The position numbers and the translations under genes were made by a program. This document shows, piece after piece, positions 43,867 to 52,352 of a DNA stretch of 64,000 bases. The notes under the pieces were generated by a model. It had not been told where the DNA came from. It did no database searches and saw nothing but the letters and a program-made list of their open reading frames with translations. Each line of letters begins with the position of its first letter. Within the stretch, counting starts at the first letter, position 1. Source of the DNA: Fundidesulfovibrio terrae. GTDB lineage: Bacteria > Desulfobacterota > Desulfovibrionia > Desulfovibrionales > Desulfovibrionaceae. Location: NCBI RefSeq assembly GCF_022808915.1, contig NZ_JAKZFS010000005.1, positions 1 to 64,000 on the forward strand, in the 5' to 3' direction.

Positions 43867-45915
43867 ATGCGCTGCAAGCTCGGTTTCCTGACCATCACAG
43901 CCACCCTCCTACTCGGCCACTTTTTCTACGGCGCGCGCCTCCTTGGGGTGCCCCGGGGCGGCGATGCGGTCCTGGCGGGCGTATTCTTGCTGAACCTCAT
44001 GTTCTTCAAGGTGTTCTGCTTCCGCCAGTTTCCCCTGTTCGGCAGGAGCCGCCGCTTTCTGCGGGGCATGAACGCGCTGGTGTGCCTGTTTTACGGGATG
44101 TGCGCCGTGCTGGTGCTGGAATCGGCCTGGCACCTGCTTGTGCCCTGGTTCCGGCACATCGCGAACGTGGCGACGTATCCGCTGTCCCTCAACGCCGTGG
44201 AGGGCCGCGAGACTGTTAAGGCTTGGCTTTTGGCCCACGGCAGCAACATCTATTCGTCACTTGGGGACCATCCTTTCCTGGTGACCATTTATCCTCCCGT
44301 CTACCACATCATGGTGGCCGCCGCCGCGCCTTTCCTGGGGTGGACGCTGGAGACCGGGCGCATCATCAGCCTTGGCTGTTTTCTGATTCTCATCGGCATG
44401 GCCTGTCTGATTACCTTGCGTTTCACCTCGTCGTGGCTGGCGGCCCTATCTGTGTCGTGCATGCTCCTGTTTATTCCCATGCTCCAGGAGTGGAGCATGC
44501 ATGCGCGCCCGGACATGCTGGCCTGGTGCCTCGCCCTGGCGGGGGTCTGGTGTTTTGTCGAAGCCTGCGCACGCGAGCAATCGAGCCAGGCGGGCGTGAG
44601 GCTGGCCGTGACGGCGGGGATAGTGTTCTGCCTGGCGATGTTCACCAAGCAGCAGGCCCTGCCGTATTTTCTGGGAACCCTGGTCTGGGGAGCGGGCAGG
44701 CGGGCGTGGCGTCCGACTGTTGCGGCGGCTCTTGCGGCCCTGGTCCTGGGGCTCGTCCTTTTCGGATGCGTGCAAGCCGCAAGCGGCGGCTGTTTCCTAC
44801 GCAACTGCTTCGTCTATCCCTCGGTCATGAGTGGCAATCCGGACCTTAACACCTTTGAATTCCTGCTGCAGCGCCTTGGCCATATCTGGGACCAACTGCG
44901 TGCCCTGATTGTCGTGCTGTTCGTTTATTTCGCATGGGCGGCATGGCGAAGGCGCTGGGACCTGCCCATGGTCCTCACGGTGGTCAACGCCGTCTTCATG
45001 GCGAAGTTGCTTGCCACCTGGGGCGCGGACATCAATTACGCCATCGGCACGCTGATAACTGCGGTAATGTGCGTGGGGACACTTGTAGGCCACGTCGTCC
45101 GCCTCAGGCCCCAGGGCCCGGCCGTGGCGCTCACTCTGCTTCTGGCCTGGCTGCCCGCGTCCGCCTCGCCCGAGCCCCCCCCTCCGGCGGACGTATCCTG
45201 GGTGAGCGGGCTTTCGGGAACTGTCCTGGTCACCACGGAAGGGGGGCAGCTGTTTCTCGGCGAGGCCGAAAATTGGAAGATAACCTTCTTCGACGGCATA
45301 GAGACCCAGCTCTACGAAGAGGCCGGGATGTGGCAGGCTGAATGCTCCTCTCTGGCGGAGGACATCCGCGCCAGGCGCTTTGACCATCTGGTGCTCTACG
45401 GGGGCTTCTCTCCGAAAGCCTTCCAGGATGCGGTGGCACTGTATTACGATCTTGATGCCAGGCATGGGAACTACACGGTTTTCAGGCCTGGCGCGGCGGC
45501 GCGGGTGGCCGAGATGGGCCCTTCGGGGACGTATCGGACCCAAGGTGATTGGCAAGTGGTCGAGGCGGACGTCTCGAGCCTGCACCCGGAAACGGAGGGG
45601 TTGGCTCCGGCCGACAGGAGCCGTCCTGGATACGCGCGCCTCAGGCTCACCGCGCAGGAGCCCATGTCCTGGGCTCAGGCCCGTTTCACCGTGCGCCTGG
45701 ACCCCAAGGACGCAAAAGCCGCCGCCCGCTGGGCCCTCAAGGACGCGAGGGGCCGCGAGCTCGCCTCCGGGGCCGCCTCGCGGGAAGGTCGCGCGGATGT
45801 CGTCGTGGAAGCCGGAGATGCCGGACGGGAGCTGAAGCTGGTGGTGGAACTGGAAGGCAACGCCTGGATCGAGCCCGTGCACGGGGCCGTGGCAGTGCTG
45901 CGCGCCTCCTACTAG
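43867..45915 (+). CDS. Large membrane protein, GT-C glycosyltransferase-like, with soluble C-terminal domain
   Basis: 682 residues. About ten to twelve hydrophobic segments occupy residues 1-435. The first large loop has HGSNIYSSLGDHPFLVTIY followed by PPVYH, a pattern seen in GT-C/ArnT-PMT-type glycosyltransferases that use polyprenyl-phosphate sugars. The last 240 residues are soluble and not recognised. Its stop codon overlaps the stop of the convergent gene at 45912 by a few bases. It may decorate lipid A, lipoprotein or a glycan, but no partner gene supports a specific role. Confidence 0.65.
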   Translation: MRCKLGFLTITATLLLGHFFYGARLLGVPRGGDAVLAGVFLLNLMFFKVFCFRQFPLFGRSRRFLRGMNALVCLFYGMCAVLVLESAWHLLVPWFRHIANVATYPLSLNAVEGRETVKAWLLAHGSNIYSSLGDHPFLVTIYPPVYHIMVAAAAPFLGWTLETGRIISLGCFLILIGMACLITLRFTSSWLAALSVSCMLLFIPMLQEWSMHARPDMLAWCLALAGVWCFVEACAREQSSQAGVRLAVTAGIVFCLAMFTKQQALPYFLGTLVWGAGRRAWRPTVAAALAALVLGLVLFGCVQAASGGCFLRNCFVYPSVMSGNPDLNTFEFLLQRLGHIWDQLRALIVVLFVYFAWAAWRRRWDLPMVLTVVNAVFMAKLLATWGADINYAIGTLITAVMCVGTLVGHVVRLRPQGPAVALTLLLAWLPASASPEPPPPADVSWVSGLSGTVLVTTEGGQLFLGEAENWKITFFDGIETQLYEEAGMWQAECSSLAEDIRARRFDHLVLYGGFSPKAFQDAVALYYDLDARHGNYTVFRPGAAARVAEMGPSGTYRTQGDWQVVEADVSSLHPETEGLAPADRSRPGYARLRLTAQEPMSWAQARFTVRLDPKDAKAAARWALKDARGRELASGAASREGRADVVVEAGDAGRELKLVVELEGNAWIEPVHGAVAVLRASY

Positions 45916-46553
45916 AAAAAGGCAGACCCGTTTCTGACCCAGAGTTGCGCCCAGGGGCCGGCCAGGGTCACCTGGAGGAGGATGGGCCGGTCCCTATGGA
46001 AGCAGGCTAGAGGGATGGTCCAGCGCGCGCCGATGGGTGTCCACACGCCGGGTTTTCCGGTGAGCCGGGCCAGGGGGCTGGTCTTGCCCGCGTCCAACAC
46101 CGCCACCTCGACGGAACTGTCCGCGCCGTTTGCGCGGGGGAAGTAGAGCAGCTGGGCTCCTTCGGCCTGCACTTCGAAGACCAGCGTCTGCGCGCCAGCC
46201 CCCTCCGGGACCATGTAGACGCTCCAGCCCGGCGTGTCCGAGGAATCGAGGCGCGTGGTCGCCGGGACCGCCTGGGCGAGCGTCTGGGCCTGGATTTTTC
46301 CCTCCGGAAAGCCCTGGTGCAGGCCCTGCACGGTGGGCATCGCCGGCCCGAAAAGGCAGCCCACCCGGTCATAGACCCCGCGCATGCCCCACCATCCCGG
46401 ATCACGCGAAACCAGAGCGACCAGGACGGCCGAGTTCACCAGGATGGGGAAAAAGGCGTATTTCCAGAAGGGTTTCCGCGGTGCTCGCAATGATTTCCCC
46501 AGAAGTTTCAATATGATGGTGCCCAAGGCGCTTGACTCGTATCCGCAATTCAC
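45912..46553 (-). CDS. Hypothetical protein with one membrane helix
   Basis: Up to 213 residues from a GTG at 46553; the true start may be further inside, since there is no SD. A positively charged stretch is followed by a single hydrophobic helix (about 32-48, KYAFFPILVNSAVLVALV). The rest is beta-rich and likely periplasmic (WSVYMVPEGAG, VFEVQAEGAQLLYFP), compatible with a carbohydrate-binding-like beta-sandwich. It is convergent with the GT-C-like gene, overlapping at the stop codons, and its upstream end faces apt. No family recognised. Confidence 0.55.
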   Translation of the reverse strand: MNCGYESSALGTIILKLLGKSLRAPRKPFWKYAFFPILVNSAVLVALVSRDPGWWGMRGVYDRVGCLFGPAMPTVQGLHQGFPEGKIQAQTLAQAVPATTRLDSSDTPGWSVYMVPEGAGAQTLVFEVQAEGAQLLYFPRANGADSSVEVAVLDAGKTSPLARLTGKPGVWTPIGARWTIPLACFHRDRPILLQVTLAGPWAQLWVRNGSAFF

Positions 46554-46596
46554 GTAGCGCCGTCAAGGCGTTTATTTCACAATCAGGAGAGCTGTC

Positions 46597-47112
46597 ATGG
46601 ATCTGCGCGCTTTGTTACGGGAAATTCCGGACGTCCCCAAGCCGGGCATCCTCTTCTTCGATATCACCCCCCTCCTGGGGCACGGCGAAGCCTTCCGCCA
46701 CGCCATCGACACCATGGCCGAGCGGTTCAAGGACTGCGGAGCCACCAAGGTGGTGTGCGCCGAGGCGCGCGGCTTCATCTTCGGGGCCGCCCTGGCCTAC
46801 AAGATGGGGCTCGGTTTCGTGCCCGTGCGCAAGCCCGGCAAGCTTCCCTGGAAGACCGCCTCCGTCACCTACGACCTCGAGTACGGCACGGACACCCTGT
46901 GCATGCACGAGGACGCCCTGCTGCACGGAGAAAAGGTGCTGGTCATCGACGACGTGCTGGCCACCGGCGGCACCCTGCAGGGCATGCTCAAGCTCATGGA
47001 GAGCTTCGACGCCAAGATCGTGGGCATCGGCGTGCTCGTGGAACTGGAATTCCTGAACGGCCGCGACAAGCTGGGCGAGCTGCCCTTCGACAGCATCATC
47101 CAGATCAGCTAG
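46597..47112 (+). CDS. apt: Adenine phosphoribosyltransferase
   Basis: Makes AMP from adenine and PRPP. 171 residues; PRPP-binding motif VLVIDDVLATGGT and the ARGFIFGAALA, VRKPGKLPW blocks typical of Apt. AGGAG before the ATG. Followed after 62 nt by mtnP, whose product releases adenine, so the two act in sequence in MTA salvage. Confidence 0.97.
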   Translation: MDLRALLREIPDVPKPGILFFDITPLLGHGEAFRHAIDTMAERFKDCGATKVVCAEARGFIFGAALAYKMGLGFVPVRKPGKLPWKTASVTYDLEYGTDTLCMHEDALLHGEKVLVIDDVLATGGTLQGMLKLMESFDAKIVGIGVLVELEFLNGRDKLGELPFDSIIQIS

Positions 47113-47174
47113 CGGGTGTTTCGAAACACAGGAAACTGTTTTCCATAAGCAACATATCGCGACAGGGCACCCAC

Positions 47175-47918
47175 ATGAAGATAGGCATCATCGGCGGCAG
47201 CGGCCTGGACAATCCCGACATCCTGGAAAACCCGGTGGACGGCGAGGTGGACACCCCCTACGGCAAGCCCAACTCTACCCTGCGCTCTGGTCGCATCAAG
47301 GGACGCGAGGTGGTGCTTCTGGCCCGGCACGGGCGCAGCCACACCTGCCCGCCCACCTGGGTGAACTACCGGGCCAACATATGGGCGCTCAAGGACGCGG
47401 GCTGCACGCACATCCTGGCCACCACCGCCGTGGGCTCGCTCAAGGCCGAGATCAAACGCGGCGACCTGGTGGTGCTGGACCAGTTCATCGACTTCACCAG
47501 GCTTCGCCCCGTCACCTTCCATGAGCGCTTCGAGCCCCACGCCCCCGTGCATACCCCCATGGCCGATCCCTTTGACGAGGGGCTGCGCGGCAAGCTGAAC
47601 ACCGCCTGCGCCAAGTTCGGCTACGCCCACCATCCCGGCGGCACGGTCATCACCATCGAGGGGCCGCGTTTCTCCACCCGGGCCGAATCCAACATGTTCC
47701 GCCAGTGGGGCGCGGACGTCATCAACATGAGCGTGGCCACCGAGGCCATCCTGGCCGTGGAGGCCGGGGTGCCCTACGCCGCCGTGGCCATGTCCACCGA
47801 CTACGACTGTTGGAAAACCGACGAACCCCCCGTGACATGGGAGGACATCCTGCATATCTTCAAGCAGAATGCCGAGAAGGTGACCGACGTGCTCATCGAG
47901 GTCATCTCCACCATGTAG
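47175..47918 (+). CDS. mtnP: S-methyl-5'-thioadenosine phosphorylase
   Basis: 247 residues of the MTAP/PNP class: GGSGLD (7-12), RHGRSH (51-56), TTAVGSLK, NMSVATEAILA and STDYDCWK, the last with the aspartate typical for 6-aminopurine specificity. Phosphorolysis of MTA gives adenine and methylthioribose-1-phosphate. MTA-inosine or purine nucleoside phosphorylase activity is an alternative, relevant because MtaD is also encoded. Weak SD (AGGG). Confidence 0.92.
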   Translation: MKIGIIGGSGLDNPDILENPVDGEVDTPYGKPNSTLRSGRIKGREVVLLARHGRSHTCPPTWVNYRANIWALKDAGCTHILATTAVGSLKAEIKRGDLVVLDQFIDFTRLRPVTFHERFEPHAPVHTPMADPFDEGLRGKLNTACAKFGYAHHPGGTVITIEGPRFSTRAESNMFRQWGADVINMSVATEAILAVEAGVPYAAVAMSTDYDCWKTDEPPVTWEDILHIFKQNAEKVTDVLIEVISTM

Positions 47919-47947
47919 CGGGACCGTATGCGGCAGCGGCGGTCCCG
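47919..47947 (+). terminator. Possible hairpin after mtnP
   Basis: 8-bp stem CGGGACCG (47919-47926) with CGGTCCCG (47940-47947), directly after the stop. No T-run, so uncertain. Confidence 0.35.
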
Positions 47948-48017
47948 GGAGGGTGCTGTCATGCCGTCATACCATTTGGTTACGATCCGTCGCACCCGGG
48001 CGGGGGGCTAGAAGACC

Positions 48018-48773
48018 ATGTCCAAGGCCGCCTGCCTGCTCATCCACGGTTTCGGGGGCGAACCCTTCGAAATGTCGCCCGTGGCCGAAGCCCTGCAGAA
48101 CCTGGGGTATCCGGTCAGTCTGCCCACCCTGCCGGGACACGGGACCACGATTGAGGCGTGGAGCCGCACGCGCTGGAGCGGCTGGCTCAAGCACGCGGCC
48201 GAGGAGTACGAACGCCTTCAGGCCGCCCACGGCCGGGTTTTCGTGCTGGGACTGTCCATGGGCGGCAGCCTGAGCCTGGCCCTGGCCCAGCGCTACAGGC
48301 CCGCCGGGGTGGTCACCATGGCCTCGCCGGTCTACCTCTACCGCTTCCTGCCGCCCGAGGCCACGGACTGGCGGCTGCCCATGGTGGGGCTGCTCAAGAA
48401 GGTCCGCCCCATCTGGCCCACCGATCCCAAAAAGCCCGAGTCGCGGCTCATAGCCCCATGGCAGGGCTACGACGAGGCCGTGGCCCTTGAGCCGTTGCAC
48501 AGCTTCGTGCGGGGGCTGCGGGTGGTCCGGCGCGACCTGGGCAGGATCACCTCTCCGCTCCTGGCCATGCATTCGCCCCTGGACAGGCAGGTGCCCCTGG
48601 GCAATCTATGGGAAATAACGTCCAAGGTGAGTTCCACTGTGAGGCGCGCGGTGGTTCTCCCCATCGAGGAGCGCATCACCGGGCACCACGTCATCACCAC
48701 CCATGTGGAGACCAGGGACGAGGTGGCCAAGCTCTGCGCCGGTTTCGTGAGCGATCTCGACGCGGCTTCCTGA
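48018..48773 (+). CDS. Carboxylesterase (Est30-like alpha/beta hydrolase)
   Basis: 251 residues: oxyanion HGFGGEPFE at the N-terminus, nucleophile S80 in GLSMGGS, acid in SPLDRQVPL, and histidine in GHHVITTH. The short N-terminal start and lid resemble Est30-type carboxylesterases or monoacylglycerol lipases. Cytoplasmic (no signal). Its stop lies 5 nt from the stop of the convergent kinase gene. Substrate unknown. Confidence 0.82.
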   Translation: MSKAACLLIHGFGGEPFEMSPVAEALQNLGYPVSLPTLPGHGTTIEAWSRTRWSGWLKHAAEEYERLQAAHGRVFVLGLSMGGSLSLALAQRYRPAGVVTMASPVYLYRFLPPEATDWRLPMVGLLKKVRPIWPTDPKKPESRLIAPWQGYDEAVALEPLHSFVRGLRVVRRDLGRITSPLLAMHSPLDRQVPLGNLWEITSKVSSTVRRAVVLPIEERITGHHVITTHVETRDEVAKLCAGFVSDLDAAS

Positions 48774-48777
48774 CTTC

Positions 48778-50505
48778 TCAGCCGGTCCTCTTGTCCAACG
48801 CGGTCCGTGCCGCCAGGGCCAGGGCGTTCTTTTCCAGGGGTTTGGGCACGTATTCGTCCATCCCCGCCTCCAGACACATCTCCCGGTCGCCTTTCATGGC
48901 GTGGGCGGTCATGGCCACGATGGGCAGACGGGGCCCGCCCGCCGCGCCCTCACGTTCCCGGATGGCCCGGGTGGCGGAAAGCCCGTCCATCACCGGCATT
49001 TGCAGGTCCATGAACACGATGTCGAACTGGAACCGGGATACGGCGTCCAGGGCTTGCTGGCCGTTTTCGGCCATGTCCACGCTCATGCCGAGCTTTTCAA
49101 GCATGCGCCGGGCGGTCAGCTGGTTGACCCGGTCGTCCTCCACCAGCAGGGCCTTGAGGGGAGGGAGGGTAATTTGGGGAGCCGCAGGTTCGGCCGCGGC
49201 CTCAGAAGGGCGAACCTCCCCCGGTTCCACAGGGATGCTGAACGCGAAATCGGTTCCCTGGCCCGGTTCGCTGCTCACGCACGCCGCGCCCTCCATCATG
49301 CGCACCAGCTTGCGCACGATGGACAGGCCAAGGCCGGCGCCACCGTGTTCGCGGGTGAGCGCGCCCATGGCCTGCACGAACGGATCGAATATGGCCGCGA
49401 GCTTGTCGCCGGGGATGCCGATGCCCGTGTCGGAGACCACGACCACCAGCTTCCGGGCGGCCTGCGTCCCGGCCAGGAAGGCGCTCACGGCAACCGTTCC
49501 GCCGAATTTGGTGAATTTGAGGGCGTTGCCCAAAAGGTTGAACAGCAACTGGCGCATCCTGACTTCGTCCAGCGGGAAGAGCAGGGAATCCAGTTCGGCG
49601 CAGACCTCCACCGTGAGGGAAATACCCAGGCCGCGGGCCTCGTGGGCGAAGGGGGCCGTGCCCCGGCGGATCAGTTCCCCCACGTTGATGAGGCTCGGAT
49701 GCAGGGGCAGGTTGCCCGCTTCGATCCTGGCCAGGTCCAGCAGGTCGTTGAGCAAGCCCAGGAGCTGCCTGGCCGATTGCGAGGCCGTTTCGATGTATTC
49801 GGCCTGCTGCGCCGAGGGGGAGGATTCGGCGAGGGCTTCGAGCATGCCCATGATGCCGTTTAAGGGGGTGCGCACTTCGTGACTGATGTTGGCCAGGAAC
49901 TGGCTCTTGGCTTCTCCGGCGGCCTCGGCCCTGGATTTGGCCTCGGTCAGGGAGCGTTCCTGCTCGATGCGCTCGGTGATGTCGAAACTGCAGCCGATGA
50001 GGCCGGCGAAATCCCCCTGCCCGTCGCGGAAAGGACGCCCGAGATCGGTTATCCAACGCCACTCTCCGTCGCTGCGCTGCAGGCGGAACCGGGTTTCGAA
50101 CGGCGAGTGGTTGTTAAAGCTTTGGCTGAGCTTTTCCCTGTATGCGTCCAGGTCTTCCGGATGAATCCGTTCCATCCAGCCGCCCCGGGTTTCCCGTTCC
50201 AGGGTGGAACCGGTGAATTCGAGCCAAGCGTTGTTGAAATAGTCGTGTGCCCCGTGTCTGTTCATCCTCCAGCTGAGCGCAGGGAAATCCACCAGGACGG
50301 AACAGCCGGAAACCGGCGGTTCCTGGTCGTGCGCCGAGCCTCCGGGACCACCAGGGCCCCCCGGCTCCCGGACGGCGTCAGGCCCGCAAACGCAATATGC
50401 CTGCGCCTCACGGGAGGCTTCGCTTGTGGCCACATGCCCATCGGGCACATGCGTTCCGGGTTCGCAGCTTGAGCCCGTGGCGTCTTTACTGCTGGATTGC
50501 GACAT
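48778..50505 (-). CDS. Hybrid PAS sensor histidine kinase / receiver
   Basis: 575 residues, cytoplasmic. Unstructured N-terminus (Cys/Gly/Pro-rich, about 1-65), PAS domain (about 70-180), HisKA with H209 (ISHEVRTPLNG), HATPase_c with GNALKF, DTGIGI and GGAGLGLSI, and a C-terminal receiver with D456/D457 and phospho-acceptor D500 (FMDLQMPVMDG). No HPt or output domain is adjacent, so its partner is elsewhere. No SD is obvious at the ATG. Confidence 0.9.
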   Translation of the reverse strand: MSQSSSKDATGSSCEPGTHVPDGHVATSEASREAQAYCVCGPDAVREPGGPGGPGGSAHDQEPPVSGCSVLVDFPALSWRMNRHGAHDYFNNAWLEFTGSTLERETRGGWMERIHPEDLDAYREKLSQSFNNHSPFETRFRLQRSDGEWRWITDLGRPFRDGQGDFAGLIGCSFDITERIEQERSLTEAKSRAEAAGEAKSQFLANISHEVRTPLNGIMGMLEALAESSPSAQQAEYIETASQSARQLLGLLNDLLDLARIEAGNLPLHPSLINVGELIRRGTAPFAHEARGLGISLTVEVCAELDSLLFPLDEVRMRQLLFNLLGNALKFTKFGGTVAVSAFLAGTQAARKLVVVVSDTGIGIPGDKLAAIFDPFVQAMGALTREHGGAGLGLSIVRKLVRMMEGAACVSSEPGQGTDFAFSIPVEPGEVRPSEAAAEPAAPQITLPPLKALLVEDDRVNQLTARRMLEKLGMSVDMAENGQQALDAVSRFQFDIVFMDLQMPVMDGLSATRAIREREGAAGGPRLPIVAMTAHAMKGDREMCLEAGMDEYVPKPLEKNALALAARTALDKRTG

Positions 50506-50602
50506 CGCTTCTCACTTGTTTCGGGTCGATACGCCTGTCCGGGACAGGGTCAACGAAAGAGGAAACATATTTATCTAGCCATAAAATGAAGCGATGCAAG
50601 AA

Positions 50603-50624
50603 AAAACCGGCCGAAGCCGGTTTT
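50603..50624 (-). terminator. Terminator after cimA
   Basis: AAAACCGGC (50603-50611) with GCCGGTTTT (50616-50624), loop CGAA; on the minus strand continues with T's. It lies 26 nt after the cimA stop. Confidence 0.88.
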
Positions 50625-50650
50625 AAGGGAACTCAAAAGGCCATTGCCGG

Positions 50651-52249
50651 TCAGCATCCGGCCAATTTCTTCCGGTCTTCCTTCATGAGCTTGTAGTTGA
50701 CCGAATCTTCCAGGGCCTGCCAGCTGGCTTGGATGATGTTGTGTGAGACGCCCACGGTGGTCCAGGTATCGTGCAGGTCTCCGGAGGTGATGAGCACGCG
50801 CACGTTGGACGCGGTGCCGGTGTCGTGCTTGGTCTTGGAGTTGAGCACGCGCACCTTGAAGTCCAGAAGCCTGATCTCGGCGATGCGCGGGTAGAAGCGT
50901 GAAAGGGCCTTGCGCAGGGCGTTGTCCAGGGCGTTCACGGGGCCCAGGCCCGCCGAGGCCGTGTGCTCCACGTTGCCGCCCACCTGGACCATGACCGTGG
51001 CCTCGGCCAGGGGCTCCTCGCAGTCGGCCTGCTTCCAGTCCAGCACGCGGTATTTCACCAGGGAGAAATAACGGCGCGTGGTGCCCAGGGCGCGGCGCAT
51101 GAGCAGCTCGAAGGACGCCTCGGCTGCGGAGTATTCGAAGCCGGCGGCCTCCTGCTCCTTGACCTCGCGCAGGATGTCCAGGGTCTCGGGCGAGCCCTTT
51201 TCCAGGGGGATGCCATACTCCTTGGCCTTGAACAGGATGTTGGACTGCCCGGCCATGTCCGAGAGAACCACCTGGCGGGTATTGCCGACCTTTTCCGGAT
51301 CGATGTGCTCGTAAAGGCTCGAATTCTTGACCACTGCGGCCACGTGGATGCCAGCTTTGTGGGTGAAGGCTGACTCGCCCACGTAGGGCTGGCGGGCGAA
51401 CGGCACCCTGTTGGCCACCTCGTCGATGAACCGCGAAGCCTCGGTGATGAGCGGCAGGTTGCCCTTGGGCAGGGCCTGCTTTTTCAGCTTGAGCTCCATA
51501 GTGGGGATGATGGAGCACAGGTTGGCGTTGCCGCAACGCTCGCCGAAGCCGTTCATGGTGCCCTGGACCTGGGTGGCCCCGGCCTGCACGGCCATGAGCG
51601 AGTTGGCTACGGCCATGTCCGTGTCATTGTGGGCGTGGATGCCGATTCTGGCCAGGGGCACGGCCTTGAGCACCGCGTCGCATATCTTTCGGATGTCGCA
51701 GGGCAGGGTGCCGCCGTTGGTGTCGCAGAGCACCAGCACGTCCGCGCCCGCCTGATGGGCGCGCTTGAGGCATTCCAGGGCGTAGTCGCGGTTGGCCCGG
51801 AATCCGTCGAAGAAATGTTCGGCGTCGAAGAAGAGATCCTGGCAATGGGGCCTCAAGTAGGCCAGGGAGTTCTCGATGAGTTCCAGGTTTCGCGGCAGCT
51901 CCACGTGCAGGGCCTCAACGGCGTGGCGGTCCCAGGATTTGCCGAAGATGGTCAGGGCCGTTGCTTTGCTGGCCACCAGGGCCTTCAGGTTGGGATCGGT
52001 CTCAGCCGCGTTCTTGGCGTTGTGGGTGGAGCCGAAGGCGGCGATGCGCGAATGCTTGAGGGCGTAGCCCTGGATATCCTCGAAGAAGCGCTTGTCGGTG
52101 GGATTGGACCCGGGCCAGCCGCCCTCGATGAAGTCCACGCCCAGCTCGTCGAGCTTGAGCGCGATGCGCATCTTGTCCTCGGCCGTGAGGTTGATGTCCA
52201 CGGCCTGGGCCCCGTCACGCAGGGTCGTATCGTATATCTGAACCTTCAC
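50651..52249 (-). CDS. cimA: Citramalate synthase
   Basis: 532 residues of the DRE-TIM LeuA/CimA family: DTTLRDGAQ (7-15), the metal-binding HAHND motif, GFGERCGNANL, and a C-terminal LeuA-type regulatory domain (about 400-525). It condenses pyruvate and acetyl-CoA to citramalate, opening a threonine-independent route to isoleucine. GTG start at 52249 with AGGAAGG upstream. About 100 nt after lysC with a GC hairpin between. In sulfate reducers this route is common. Confidence 0.92.
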   Translation of the reverse strand: MKVQIYDTTLRDGAQAVDINLTAEDKMRIALKLDELGVDFIEGGWPGSNPTDKRFFEDIQGYALKHSRIAAFGSTHNAKNAAETDPNLKALVASKATALTIFGKSWDRHAVEALHVELPRNLELIENSLAYLRPHCQDLFFDAEHFFDGFRANRDYALECLKRAHQAGADVLVLCDTNGGTLPCDIRKICDAVLKAVPLARIGIHAHNDTDMAVANSLMAVQAGATQVQGTMNGFGERCGNANLCSIIPTMELKLKKQALPKGNLPLITEASRFIDEVANRVPFARQPYVGESAFTHKAGIHVAAVVKNSSLYEHIDPEKVGNTRQVVLSDMAGQSNILFKAKEYGIPLEKGSPETLDILREVKEQEAAGFEYSAAEASFELLMRRALGTTRRYFSLVKYRVLDWKQADCEEPLAEATVMVQVGGNVEHTASAGLGPVNALDNALRKALSRFYPRIAEIRLLDFKVRVLNSKTKHDTGTASNVRVLITSGDLHDTWTTVGVSHNIIQASWQALEDSVNYKLMKEDRKKLAGC

Positions 52250-52314
52250 AGCGGCCTTCCTGGGGCTTGCCCGCGCCGCCCGGACGCGACTTGAGCCCCT
52301 GTATGGGATGTGAA

Positions 52315-52347
52315 CGGCGGGCGGGGGCCAACGCGCCCCGCCCGCCG
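52315..52347 (-). terminator. GC-rich hairpin between lysC and cimA
   Basis: Perfect 12-bp stem (52315-52326 with 52336-52347), nine-base loop, 5 nt after the lysC stop. No T-run on the minus strand; it could be a weak terminator, an attenuation element or an mRNA-stabilising structure. Confidence 0.45.
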
Positions 52348-52352
52348 CGGGA

